Shown piece by piece: positions 24,747 to 33,674 of a stretch of 64,000 nucleotides of DNA. The stretch covers positions 372,001 to 436,000 of the forward strand of contig JANQOB010000018.1 of the NCBI GenBank assembly GCA_028279275.1. Direction: 5' to 3'. The number at the start of each line of letters is the position of its first letter. Position 1 is the stretch's first letter. This stretch comes from Gammaproteobacteria bacterium (GTDB lineage Bacteria > Pseudomonadota > Gammaproteobacteria > UBA4575). The notes under the pieces were generated by a model. The model was not told where the DNA came from. It made no database searches and saw only the letters and a list, made by a program, of their open reading frames with translations. The position numbers and the translations under genes were made by a program.

Positions 24747-26213
24747 TTACGGTAGAAATGCAGGAGCTAAAAAATCATAAATAGGCTGAATATAGAAGAA
24801 CATTAAAAATGTAGCCAGTGCGGTAAAACATAAAGGTATCACACATGCTAAAGGAGCTTCTTGTATCTTTATGTTTTGCCCGGCTTCCTCATTATCAGGT
24901 GCTTTAAAAAATGCGCGTAATGCTATAGGTAATAAATAAGCACAGTTAAGTAATGTGCTTAATACAAATGCTAACAGCACGATATAATTATCTACGTTTA
25001 AACTGCCATCAATTAAAAACCATTTACTCCAACTTCCTACCAAAGGAGGCAAACCAATAATACTGATCGCAGCAATGAGGTAAGCAGAAAAAGTGAAAGG
25101 CATCTGCTTGCCAAGTCCGTTTAATTGGCTAATTTGAGTTCGTTTTGTTGCGGTATACACCGCGCCTGCACAAAAGAATAGCGTAATTTTACCAAATGCA
25201 TGTGTGACGATATGCATGGCTCCACCGAGTGCTGCAATGGGATTAGCTAAAGCTGCACCGATTACAATATAGGACAATTGGCTTACAGTTGAATAAGCAA
25301 GACGTGCTTTAAAATTGTCTTTACTCAGCGCAATGATGGATGCAACCAACATCGTGGCAATCGCGATCCATAAAATCCATTGAGCCGCATTTTGATCAGC
25401 TAATACATCTATACCAAAGATATAGACGCTGATTTTTAATACCGAAAACACACCCGCTTTCACCACCGCCACAGCATGTAGTAGTGCACTAACCGGTGTG
25501 GGCGCAACCATCGCTGCAGGCAACCAACGATGAAACGGCATCAAGGCGGCTTTACCAATACCGAACATAAATAACGTGAATAAAATAACTGCACCCGTTT
25601 TGCCAATTTTTCCGTCGAAAATCCCACCTGGAATGAAGTCTAAGCTACCGGCTTGTAACCAGGTAACAACGATTGCCGTTAAGAAAAATAATATAGACGT
25701 GCCAAGCAAAATGCCTAAATAAATACGTCCACCCGTTTTTGCATCTGCATTTTGTTTATGTGTAACCAGTGGAAATGTGCAAAGTGTCAAGGCTTCATAA
25801 AATACAAATAATGTAACTAGGTTTGCAGCAAATGCAATGCCCATGGTCGCAGCAATGGATAAAGCAAAGAATAAATAAAACCGAGTCTGGTTTTTTTCTT
25901 TATTACCACGCATGTATCCGATCGAATAAATCGTCGTAACAATCCATAAACCCGATGCGAGTAATGCAAACATCAGACCAAGTGGTTCAATGTGAAAAGC
26001 TAGCGAAAGCCCCGGCGTGATACTGAATAGTGTATGGGTAACACCTAGCTGCTCGCTTCCGATAAATTGTGTGGTAAAAATGAACAAGACCAATGCGATC
26101 GACAGAGATGACGCTTCACGTAGTGATGGTTGATTGCGAAACAACAAAATTAACAATACCGCGAGCAATGGTATTGCAACGGACAATTCGAAATGTTGTA
26201 ACAATGATTGCAT
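24747..26213 (-). CDS. Mrp/Mbh-type antiporter subunit, second NuoL/M/N-like (MrpA/D-like)
   Basis: 488 residues, about 14 membrane helices. Key motifs: FVFYEALTLCTFPLVTHKQN (Glu in TM5), and PFHRWLPAAMVAPTPVSALL followed by VAVVKAGVFSVLK (the TM7 Lys). The HRWLPAAMVAPTPVSA stretch is closer to NuoL/MrpA-N than to MrpD, so this subunit may supply the MrpA-type channel. It lies between the first MrpD-like subunit and the small membrane protein. Confidence 0.88.
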   Translation of the reverse strand: MQSLLQHFELSVAIPLLAVLLILLFRNQPSLREASSLSIALVLFIFTTQFIGSEQLGVTHTLFSITPGLSLAFHIEPLGLMFALLASGLWIVTTIYSIGYMRGNKEKNQTRFYLFFALSIAATMGIAFAANLVTLFVFYEALTLCTFPLVTHKQNADAKTGGRIYLGILLGTSILFFLTAIVVTWLQAGSLDFIPGGIFDGKIGKTGAVILFTLFMFGIGKAALMPFHRWLPAAMVAPTPVSALLHAVAVVKAGVFSVLKISVYIFGIDVLADQNAAQWILWIAIATMLVASIIALSKDNFKARLAYSTVSQLSYIVIGAALANPIAALGGAMHIVTHAFGKITLFFCAGAVYTATKRTQISQLNGLGKQMPFTFSAYLIAAISIIGLPPLVGSWSKWFLIDGSLNVDNYIVLLAFVLSTLLNCAYLLPIALRAFFKAPDNEEAGQNIKIQEAPLACVIPLCFTALATFLMFFYIQPIYDFLAPAFLP

Positions 26214-26231
26214 CTATTAAGAAGTTAAGTG

Positions 26232-27740
26232 TTATTTAAATAAAGCATTAATCGCAGTGTTGGCAAAACCAAAACTGAAAGAGGTTTCAAAGCCGAAATA
26301 AATACTAGCTGCGACTAATAGCCATAGTGGAATAAGCATTTGTAAAGGCGCTTCTTTTGTTGATGCTGTATCACTATCGATTGTCTTGCTTGAAGTTTTT
26401 AAGTACGCATACTCGATCACCTTCCATACATAAATGATCGCTAATAAAGACCCACCAACAATAACAGCAGCAGCAAGCCAGCTGCGTTGATCGAGTGCTG
26501 CAATTAATAAGTACCATTTACTAATAAATCCTGCGGTGAAAGGTACACCGATTAACCCTAAACCAAGCAGCAACAAGGCTGCCATTGTCCAGGGCATGCG
26601 TTTGCCAAGGCCTGCGAAGTTACTCAGTTGTACCGAGTTAGTCCGGATGACAATACATGCCATAGCAAGGAAAATCCCACCCTTGATAATTGCATGATTA
26701 AATAGATGCAACATTCCAGCAACACTTCCACTCTTCGTTGCCAACCCAATGCCTAATGTCATGTAACCAATTTGTGCAACACTTGAATATGCGAACATGC
26801 GTTTAATGTTATCTTGAAAAATCGCAACAGCTGAGGCAATTAAAATGGCAAGTATGGATAATGGCAACAATATTTTATCCAGGTGAAATTCTCCAAAAGT
26901 GACCTCATTTGAAAACAAACCAAAGAAAAATCTAAATAAAACATAAAGTGAAACTTTTGTTGCGGTCGCGGATAAAAACACTGTAATCATGGAAGGCGCG
27001 TATGCATAGGCATTTGGTAGCCAAAGATGCAAGGGTAAAAGAGCAAGTTTTAGAGAAATTCCAACGGTAAAAAATGCAAATGCAGCATGGAGCGCTCTTG
27101 AATCGAGCAGTTCTGGGATTTTTTGTTGCAGATCAACCAAGTTTAATGTCCCGGTAAGCATATAAAGCAAACCAACACCAATCAAAATAAACGTAGCCCC
27201 AATTGTTCCCATAATTAAATATTGATAAGAGGCAGTTAATGCTTTGCGATTGTTGCCAAGCGCAATTAATACATAAGAAGAAAGAGAGCTAATTTCCAAG
27301 AAAACAAAAATATTAAAGGCATCACCCGTTGCTACAATCCCGAGCAAACCCGTTAAACAAAGTAAAAATGCGGAATAAAACAGACTTATTTTTTCATGTG
27401 CAATTTCTTTTTCGATACTTTTTTGTGCTGCAAGCATTGTAATGCTCGCGATGCCCGAGACGATTAAAAGAACATAAGCACTTAAGTGATCGATCCGGTA
27501 CTCAATCCCCCAAGGAGGTGTCCATCCGCCCAGTTCGTAACTGATATAACCGTGTTTTGAAACTTCAATTGCAAGAAGAATCGAAATTACGAAGGAAATA
27601 AGACTTGCAACAGTCGCAATTAACCAGGCAAGTTTGTTGCTAAAGTATTTGCCCGGGCTTGCTAGAGGTAAAAGTGCACATAGTGGCGCAGAGAGTAAGG
27701 GCACTACAACTTGTAATACTAGCAAATGCTGGGACAGCAC
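26232..27740 (-). CDS. mnhD: Mrp antiporter subunit D
   Basis: 502 residues, about 14 membrane helices. MrpD/NuoN-type motifs: IFVFLEISSLSSYVLIALGN (conserved Glu), LLPLHLWLPNAYAYAPSMIT followed by TATKVSLYVLFRF (Lys), and YSSVAQIGYMTLGIGLATK. It belongs to the multisubunit Na+(K+)/H+ antiporter, which exports cations in exchange for protons and gives tolerance to sodium and alkali. The start overlaps the mnhC stop by one base, and it lies in the canonical C-D order. Confidence 0.92.
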   Translation of the reverse strand: MLSQHLLVLQVVVPLLSAPLCALLPLASPGKYFSNKLAWLIATVASLISFVISILLAIEVSKHGYISYELGGWTPPWGIEYRIDHLSAYVLLIVSGIASITMLAAQKSIEKEIAHEKISLFYSAFLLCLTGLLGIVATGDAFNIFVFLEISSLSSYVLIALGNNRKALTASYQYLIMGTIGATFILIGVGLLYMLTGTLNLVDLQQKIPELLDSRALHAAFAFFTVGISLKLALLPLHLWLPNAYAYAPSMITVFLSATATKVSLYVLFRFFFGLFSNEVTFGEFHLDKILLPLSILAILIASAVAIFQDNIKRMFAYSSVAQIGYMTLGIGLATKSGSVAGMLHLFNHAIIKGGIFLAMACIVIRTNSVQLSNFAGLGKRMPWTMAALLLLGLGLIGVPFTAGFISKWYLLIAALDQRSWLAAAVIVGGSLLAIIYVWKVIEYAYLKTSSKTIDSDTASTKEAPLQMLIPLWLLVAASIYFGFETSFSFGFANTAINALFK

Positions 27741-28117
27741 TAGGATAGATCCTCATCACTATCTTCGTATTCCTCTTCGTCTTTAGCATGAATAATATTT
27801 TCATCAACTGTGCCATATTCTCGATAGATACGAGCAATGATCGCAAGACCTAGCGCAGTTGTGGCAACACCTACAACAATAGCTGTTAATATCAATACAT
27901 GGGGTAGGGGGTTAGAATAAAGTGTAACTTCATCTATAAGTATCGGGGCTGTGCCCCCTTCAACTTTGCTCATTGATATAAATAAAATAAACACAGATGT
28001 TTGAAAAATAGTAATACCAATCATTTTTTTAATAAGATTGGCATCAGAAATTACAATATAAAAACCGATCATCATTAATATGATGGCAACCCAGTAGTTA
28101 TAAAAATCTGCAATCAT
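27740..28117 (-). CDS. mnhC: Mrp antiporter subunit C (NuoK-like)
   Basis: 125 residues with three hydrophobic helices (about 5-25, 30-50, 70-98) and an acidic tail (DEEEYEDSDEDLS). NuoK/MrpC signatures: MIGFYIVISDANLIKKMIGI and PLPHVLILTAIVVGVATTAL. Overlaps mnhB by 4 bp and mnhD by one base, so strictly coupled. Confidence 0.93.
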   Translation of the reverse strand: MIADFYNYWVAIILMMIGFYIVISDANLIKKMIGITIFQTSVFILFISMSKVEGGTAPILIDEVTLYSNPLPHVLILTAIVVGVATTALGLAIIARIYREYGTVDENIIHAKDEEEYEDSDEDLS

Positions 28118-28542
28118 TTTTTTTCTGCGTATTCGTCAAGCATGTAAAAAATCATAATCATTACAGCTGCTACTGTAATTCCAACACCTAGTTCAATTAA
28201 TAAGATACCAAGATGCTGGCCATGCTGAGGGTCGTGAGATAAAACGTTGTAATCAAGAAAGTTCCCACCCATAAACATTGATGCAACTCCTACTCCTGCA
28301 TAAAGCAGTAGACCAATGGAAACAAAATACCGAATGACACTTGTTGGAAATATTTTTTGTGTTTTTTTTCTGCCATAAACAAGTGCGTAAAGTATCACTC
28401 CTGCAGCAAATATAACTCCGGCTTGAAAACCCCCGCCAGGGCCGTATTCACCATGGAATTGCACATATAATGCATACAGCAGCACCGAGGGTATAACAAC
28501 ATTGCTAACCTCGCGTAGAATTAAACTTCTTCTATTATTCAT
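28114..28542 (-). CDS. mnhB: Mrp antiporter subunit B
   Basis: 142 residues, four helices. MrpB motifs: VVIPSVLLYALYVQFHGEYG, the very conserved GPGGGFQAGVIFAAGVILYA, and NFLDYNVLSHDPQHGQHLGI followed by IELGVGITVAAVMI. Overlaps its upstream neighbour by 8 bp. Confidence 0.94.
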   Translation of the reverse strand: MNNRRSLILREVSNVVIPSVLLYALYVQFHGEYGPGGGFQAGVIFAAGVILYALVYGRKKTQKIFPTSVIRYFVSIGLLLYAGVGVASMFMGGNFLDYNVLSHDPQHGQHLGILLIELGVGITVAAVMIMIFYMLDEYAEKK

Positions 28543-29092
28543 GCTTTTTAGGTTTGGATTTTCGTTTTATTACTCCACCCAGTAATAGCATCACACCGAT
28601 AGCAGCGGTAAACACGACCGTTACTTCACCTAAAGTGTCATAGCCTCGGTAACTTGCAAGTACAGAAGTGACAATATTTGGTATGCCAATTTCTTCACCG
28701 CTCATTTCGATATAACGCGGAGCAACATGTGTATGTATGGGTGCCATAGGATCGCCAAACTTAGGCATGTCAAGCGTGCCATAAATTAGTGCTGCGGCTG
28801 TAACAGTGGTCACTGCAATGGGTAGGATTCTGCTATGTCGTGTAACGGATTGTTCCCGGCCAGTTATCGCAACCGCTCCAAGTAGTAAAACCGTAGTTAA
28901 GCCTGCACCTACTGCAGCTTCTGTAAAAGCAACATCCACTGCATCTAAACTTACAAATAAACCTGCCGTAAGAAGACTATATATGCCGCTTAGTAGCACA
29001 GCAGCTAATAGATTATTCAAGCGCAGTAAAATTAACGCTGTGACGGCAAGCAGCGTTAACAGAGAAATATCTACAATGGTCTGGATGTCCAT
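28535..29092 (-). CDS. MbhD/MbhE-like subunit (C-terminal part of MrpA)
   Basis: 185 residues. The N-terminal ~80 (LLRLNNLLAAVLLSGIYSLL, then VDVAFTEAAVGAGLTTVLLL) is the DUF4040/MbhD domain. The C-terminal part, with NIVTSVLASYRGYDTLGEVT and VVFTAAIGVMLLLGGVI, is MbhE-like. In classical Mrp systems these domains are fused to the end of MrpA; here they are a separate gene placed between the G and B subunits, as in archaeal Mbh/Mbx gene order. Confidence 0.88.
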   Translation of the reverse strand: MDIQTIVDISLLTLLAVTALILLRLNNLLAAVLLSGIYSLLTAGLFVSLDAVDVAFTEAAVGAGLTTVLLLGAVAITGREQSVTRHSRILPIAVTTVTAAALIYGTLDMPKFGDPMAPIHTHVAPRYIEMSGEEIGIPNIVTSVLASYRGYDTLGEVTVVFTAAIGVMLLLGGVIKRKSKPKKHE

Positions 29093-29116
29093 AATGTCTA
29101 AATGATAAGCATGAAA

Positions 29117-29419
29117 TTATTTGTTACGTAACTTCATTTCTTTGTCGGTAATGTTTGCTGAACGCGCTAAAGCATGAACAGCTGTAGGTCCGGTTAACAT
29201 CATAAACAAGAGAATGAATAAAAGTTTTACGATGACTAAGAAGTCCTGTGTTTGTGTGATTAAACCAATCAAAATCAGAATCGCACCCAGGCTATCCACG
29301 ACCCCCGCGGCATGAACCCTGGAATAGAAATCAGGTAAGCGAATTAATCCTATTGAGCCAACCAAGCAAAAGAAACATCCAGATAATAGGAAGAACCAGC
29401 CTAAAATATTTAATGCCAT
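29117..29419 (-). CDS. mnhG: Mrp antiporter subunit G
   Basis: About 100 residues from the ATG at 29419; the open frame runs 8 codons further to a GTG. Three helices. MrpG motifs: LLSGCFFCLVGSIGLIRLPD, FYSRVHAAGVVDSLGAILIL and FMMLTGPTAVHALARSA. It begins 5 bp after the mnhF stop. Confidence 0.93.
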   Translation of the reverse strand: MALNILGWFFLLSGCFFCLVGSIGLIRLPDFYSRVHAAGVVDSLGAILILIGLITQTQDFLVIVKLLFILLFMMLTGPTAVHALARSANITDKEMKLRNK

Positions 29420-29423
29420 ATCA

Positions 29424-29693
29424 TTACTCGTCGAAGTTCTCACCTAAATTGCCATAACGAAAGAGCTTTAATACTGCAATTGTTGAAATAAAATTGATTA
29501 ATGCATACAGCAATGCGATATCCATAAAATCCGGACGGTCTGTCAAAAATCCAAATAAAGCAATTAACAATACAGTAGCTGTGCCAAATGTATTAATAGC
29601 CAAAATTCGATCAAACACTGTTGGTCCTAATGCTGCTCTCAAGAGCACTAGAAGCATTACAATAATTATGGCGATGGTTGCGGTGATAAACAT
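29424..29693 (-). CDS. mnhF: Mrp antiporter subunit F
   Basis: 89 residues, three helices. MrpF signature: LRAALGPTVFDRILAINTFG and DIALLYALINFISTIAVLKL. It starts directly at the mnhE stop. Confidence 0.93.
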   Translation of the reverse strand: MFITATIAIIIVMLLVLLRAALGPTVFDRILAINTFGTATVLLIALFGFLTDRPDFMDIALLYALINFISTIAVLKLFRYGNLGENFDE

Positions 29694-30194
29694 TTATTCA
29701 CTTGAGCTATTTTTAGCCGATTTAGGCTCTATTAAAGAAATTCGTCTACTCATTTCACCAGTTTGTAATTCTTTTGCCAGCGCTTTAGTTAACGAATGGA
29801 CTTCAATACTATTATCATCAAGATCCAGGCTATATGTGCCAGGTGTAAGCGTAATACAATTTGCATAAATTGCTGTAGCGAGATCACTATGTTGTGATGC
29901 ATCAACTGTCATGACATTAGGTTCAATGGGAAGCTTAGGGTGTAAAATTCTCCAACATACATCAATATTAGACTTAACGACTTCAATAAAGAACCAAGGT
30001 AAAAAAACTGGAATTTTAAGAGTGAGTTTAAGTGTAGAAAAATCACTTCTAAATAATCCGAACTTTTCTGACACCCAAGCAACAAAAACACAGCTCAATA
30101 CACCAAGTGATAGTAGAAGCGCGCCGAAGTATCCTGATAAAAGTATCCATAATATGAATAACACAAAGGTGGCGAGGAGGAGGCGAAACAGCAT
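29694..30194 (-). CDS. mnhE: Mrp antiporter subunit E
   Basis: 166 residues, first gene of the leftward antiporter operon. Two N-terminal helices (about 5-45), then the MrpE core FFIEVVKSNIDVCWRILHPK, TAIYANCITLTPGTYSLDLD and IEVHSLTKALAKELQTGEM. Promoters should lie in the interval before it, after hemY. Confidence 0.92.
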   Translation of the reverse strand: MLFRLLLATFVLFILWILLSGYFGALLLSLGVLSCVFVAWVSEKFGLFRSDFSTLKLTLKIPVFLPWFFIEVVKSNIDVCWRILHPKLPIEPNVMTVDASQHSDLATAIYANCITLTPGTYSLDLDDNSIEVHSLTKALAKELQTGEMSRRISLIEPKSAKNSSSE

Positions 30195-30356
30195 TGCTAA
30201 TATAGATTTTTGGCTAGATAAAAAGAGTTTGAATTGGTAAGCGCAAAATACTTAAGCCTAGCCAATTATTCAAGTCAATCTAGGCGAAATTTTGCAAACT
30301 TGCTGTGACGAATAACAGTCACATTAATGATTTAAGAAAAAATGATTTTTAATAAA

Positions 30357-31532
30357 CTAAGTGCTTCGAGCGGCAATTTTTAAGCCTTTTTTTGTGCATC
30401 TTTGTGCTTCATCCATTTCACCTAGCTGTTCATGTAATGCAGCGAGTTCAGCATAGGTTTCTACTAATGGTTTACGACTTAAGCTTGATTCAAAGTAAGC
30501 CTTAGCTTTACCCCAAAGTTGTGCTTTAATGCAAATACGTCCCGAAGTGAGGTAAAGATTTGCATCATCTGTATGTTGTTCTGCCCACTTTTCAACGTTG
30601 TTTAATGCTTTAGTGGTATCTGGTAAATCTATCAAACCATATTCTCGTACTAGCATTGAGCTCCAATTTTTATTTAATGCGGCGGCGGCAACTTTTTCAG
30701 CCAACGAATGTTTGTTTTGTGTTCGCAATGCACTAACGTATTCGACTGTCAGCTCTTTATCGGATAACAGTGAATCTTTGAACTTCGTGCCAATTTCTTC
30801 AGCGTTGCTTTGCTTACTGCTAAGCAAACCTTTTAAAGCTTGCTTCTCTACTTGGTTAAAATATTTTTCATTTATGTTTTTGGTATTTTTAAGCTGCGGA
30901 AGTATATTGGCTAATTTATTCCAATCTTTGAGTTGTTCATAAGCACTTGCAAACAAGGCTGCAATTTTTGGATTAGACCTAATCGCATCACTATGCTTAT
31001 TTAAACTCGCTAGTGCTTGCTCTGGCATATGTTGCTCTAGTAACAGCTCTGCTTGTAGCACTTCAAGTGCAGAGGTCTCATTGGGGTTGGTTTTTTTTGC
31101 AGATGTAAGATGAGCATCGCGATCAGAAAAGTCACCTCGATTGTGCGCTGCACGTGCCGCCCATATGTAATTTATAGCAGAAGTTGAAGAGTTATCTGCG
31201 CCTCGCAATAAAAGTTTTTCTGCTTGTGCCCAGTCACCTTGCACGTATTTTGTTAAACCTTGTTGAGTGTCATCTAAAGCTTTGTGATGACGGCGGCGAT
31301 CCATTGCGGAATGAATGCGTTTAGGAGCGCTGAAAATCAAACTAAACAAACGAATTAAAATATAAAAAATTGTGAATAAAATAAATAAGCCAATTACAAA
31401 TTCAACTAATGGCAATTCATAAGTAGTGTTGCCATAGGTAAAACTTGCAATCCCTGGGGCTTGCATAACAATGAAAACGGCAGCTGTGAATACAGCAAGA
31501 AAGAAAATAAAAACCAATAATGCTCGAATCAT
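30357..31532 (-). CDS. hemY: HemY, heme-biosynthesis-associated TPR protein
   Basis: 391 residues. Two N-terminal membrane helices (about 4-25 and 41-65; the segment APGIASFTYGNTTYELPLVE between them is typical) are followed by a TPR-like cytoplasmic domain. FESSLSRKPLVETYAELAAL near the C-terminus is the usual HemY TPR end. HemY is inner-membrane-bound and genetically linked to heme synthesis, but its biochemical role is not settled. It starts 10 bp after hemX, last of the hemC-D-X-Y cluster. Confidence 0.92.
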   Translation of the reverse strand: MIRALLVFIFFLAVFTAAVFIVMQAPGIASFTYGNTTYELPLVEFVIGLFILFTIFYILIRLFSLIFSAPKRIHSAMDRRRHHKALDDTQQGLTKYVQGDWAQAEKLLLRGADNSSTSAINYIWAARAAHNRGDFSDRDAHLTSAKKTNPNETSALEVLQAELLLEQHMPEQALASLNKHSDAIRSNPKIAALFASAYEQLKDWNKLANILPQLKNTKNINEKYFNQVEKQALKGLLSSKQSNAEEIGTKFKDSLLSDKELTVEYVSALRTQNKHSLAEKVAAAALNKNWSSMLVREYGLIDLPDTTKALNNVEKWAEQHTDDANLYLTSGRICIKAQLWGKAKAYFESSLSRKPLVETYAELAALHEQLGEMDEAQRCTKKGLKIAARST

Positions 31533-31542
31533 ATATTCGCTC

Positions 31543-32658
31543 TTAATAACTGTTATCTATGTTTGCGGCGATTTCTGACAATAAAGTGCTTGCTTCGGTA
31601 ATGTCTGGCAATTCGGGCTCTAGATTTATCCCATTGAGTTCGTCTAGCTCCTCAATGATTTCCCTTTTACCTGTTAAAGTTTCATCAGAGGCTAACCAAG
31701 CAAGAGCAGCTTCAAGTTCTCGGTGGTAGGCATCATCATCTCGGCTGGCAACAGCATATTTAGCGCCGAGTAACTTACCACGTAAAAACTCATATGCACG
31801 TTCACTTTCTTGCTGGCTGATAAACATTTTTATTCTTTGCTCTTCTCTGGTTACTTTTATTGAATCGTTAATTGAGTTTTTCACACCATCTACAAGTTTT
31901 TCCCAGCCAGTGAGATTCTCATTATTATCCTGATTATCTTTTTCTTCTTTTTTATCAGCAATATTGTTTTGCTTATGTTTAGCGCTTTTTATAATGTTTC
32001 GTTTTATTCCTGCAAGTAGATTATCTAACTGTAAACTAATACCAACCCAATCAGGATAAGGGAAGTTTTTTAATTTACCTATTTGTTTAGATATAGTTTC
32101 TCTGATCGGTAATAAGCGCGGATCTTTAAGCTCATGAAGACGATTACTAGCAGCATTTAGTGCAGTGATGCTGCCAGAAACATCACGTTCAATGCGAAGT
32201 CGGTGGTTTGCCATACGCAACACATGCTCAACTTCTTTTAGCCCCCACCCGAGCTGACTACGATTTACAACCTCGAGGGTTTCTTGTGTAGTTAAACTAA
32301 TCTCTTGTTGAGCGTCGGCTTGCTTTTGTATTTTAATTGCTAACTCATCAACTTGTTGGTTGACTTGTTCAACGTTGCTCTCTACTTGTTTCTTGAAACT
32401 TTGTAATTTTATACTTTCGTCAATGGTGGCAATTTCATGCGCGATTGATTGTCGATCCACCGCTGCTTGATCTAGGCGTTTATTCATATCTAACCAAGCC
32501 TTATATCCAATAACGATACCAGCGCTTGAAATTAGCAAAGCAAGTAACGCCAATAAGGCAACAAAAAAACGACCGAATCCCCCAGAACTTTTTTTGGTTG
32601 TTTTATTTGATGAAGAGTCTTTATCAACAGGTTTGGAATTTTGTTGTTTGTCTGACAT
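31543..32658 (-). CDS. hemX: HemX, uroporphyrinogen-III methyltransferase-like membrane protein
   Basis: 371 residues. A Ser/Lys-rich cytoplasmic tail, one membrane helix (about 30-52), a coiled-coil (about 55-125), then the conserved HemX domain with GLKEVEHVLRMANHRLRIER and DPRLLPIRETISKQIGKLKN. It lacks the SAM-binding domain of true methyltransferases, as is normal for HemX. Likely a membrane scaffold in heme synthesis. Lies 57 bp after hemD. Confidence 0.92.
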   Translation of the reverse strand: MSDKQQNSKPVDKDSSSNKTTKKSSGGFGRFFVALLALLALLISSAGIVIGYKAWLDMNKRLDQAAVDRQSIAHEIATIDESIKLQSFKKQVESNVEQVNQQVDELAIKIQKQADAQQEISLTTQETLEVVNRSQLGWGLKEVEHVLRMANHRLRIERDVSGSITALNAASNRLHELKDPRLLPIRETISKQIGKLKNFPYPDWVGISLQLDNLLAGIKRNIIKSAKHKQNNIADKKEEKDNQDNNENLTGWEKLVDGVKNSINDSIKVTREEQRIKMFISQQESERAYEFLRGKLLGAKYAVASRDDDAYHRELEAALAWLASDETLTGKREIIEELDELNGINLEPELPDITEASTLLSEIAANIDNSY

Positions 32659-32715
32659 GATTTAATTTCTCAATGTACTAATTGTAAGTGCCTTGAAGAC
32701 ACTATCTGGAAACAC

Positions 32716-33495
32716 TTACTGGGTTATGGACCGGTCTATTAGTGCTGCCAGCATCGCCTGGTCACTTGGATTTTCCGCTATTATAGAATTATTTACATAC
32801 TCAACCCTAGTAGTTGCTTTCGCTATACGCTCACTGGCAATTATAAAAGTGACCCTCTTTAACCATTCATGCTCTTCGGGTCTACAAAGTGACCATAGGT
32901 TTTGTGCTGACTCTATGCTGTATAAAAGTACAAAGCTGCTATTTATGGGTAGTTCATTTAAATTAATAGAGTTGCGATTTTTAGGGAGTTTGCGTTGATA
33001 CACTTCTGCGTATTCTACATGCGCACCGCGTGACTCTAATGTGTCACGTAAGTATTCGCGTCCACCATGCCCACGTACAATTAGAATGCTCTGTCCGGCA
33101 ATACTTTTAAATGAAGAATCGGCTAATAGAGCTTCGCTATTGAAGTCTATCTGCGGAATGATATCAACTTCGTAGCCATGATTTTCTAATGCACGCTTCG
33201 TAGCAGGTCCGACTGCTGCTAATTTACAGTTATCAAATGTGATATCAAATTCTTTTGCCAATGTAATTGCATAGTGCGCTGCATTCGCACTAATAAAAAT
33301 GACGATCTGAAAATTTGCTAGGTTATTAAACTGTTGTTGAACAGCAGTAATGTTTTCAGTTTGATGAATTGCGATGACTGGAAAATGTACAGTAGTTGCT
33401 AGATGGCTTTCTAAAGTTTCCAATAGTTGCTGTGCCTGTGATAAGGGACGAGTAACGACAACCGTTTTACCTTCAAGGTTAGTATCTACAGACAT
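32716..33495 (-). CDS. hemD: Uroporphyrinogen-III synthase
   Basis: 259 residues, the usual length. It closes hydroxymethylbilane with inversion of ring D to give uroporphyrinogen III. The sequence is poorly conserved in this family; recognisable parts are VVVTRPLSQAQQLLETL at the start, VIFISANAAHYAI, LAAVGPATKRALENHGYEVD and ILIVRGHGGREYLRDTLESR. Position directly after hemC and before hemX confirms the call. Confidence 0.93.
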   Translation of the reverse strand: MSVDTNLEGKTVVVTRPLSQAQQLLETLESHLATTVHFPVIAIHQTENITAVQQQFNNLANFQIVIFISANAAHYAITLAKEFDITFDNCKLAAVGPATKRALENHGYEVDIIPQIDFNSEALLADSSFKSIAGQSILIVRGHGGREYLRDTLESRGAHVEYAEVYQRKLPKNRNSINLNELPINSSFVLLYSIESAQNLWSLCRPEEHEWLKRVTFIIASERIAKATTRVEYVNNSIIAENPSDQAMLAALIDRSITQ

Positions 33496-33569
33496 GAATT
33501 CCTCAGCTGATCAAATGTAGCCGACTTATATTACCGAAAAATTGTATAAATTGATTTTACACAGGATGA

Positions 33570-33674
33570 TTAAGAACAGGCTGCAAGAATATCGCTAGCT
33601 CCAGGGCTGCTTGAATAATTTATGAGCGCTGCTTTCGTTTCGCCAGTATCGATCACATTGAGACCTATGAACAT
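33570..33674 (-). other. 34-codon frame resembling a second hemC C-terminus
   Basis: Overlapping the end of hemC in another frame is an open frame whose last residues, GASDILAACS, closely match the hemC end GANEILKACS, with different codons and then TAA. The part before it does not align well. It may be a decayed duplicate of the hemC 3' end, or chance. No ribosome binding site points to it as an independent gene. Confidence 0.4.

Noticed and set aside
29420-29443. Longer mnhG start at a GTG
   Set aside because: It would overlap mnhF by 20 bp with no ribosome binding site; the ATG at 29419 fits MrpG length and operon spacing.
30304-30323. CRP-like site TGTGA ... TCACA before the Mrp operon
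   Set aside because: The half-sites are 10 bp apart, not 6, so it does not fit CRP; it is better read as a short hairpin after hemY.
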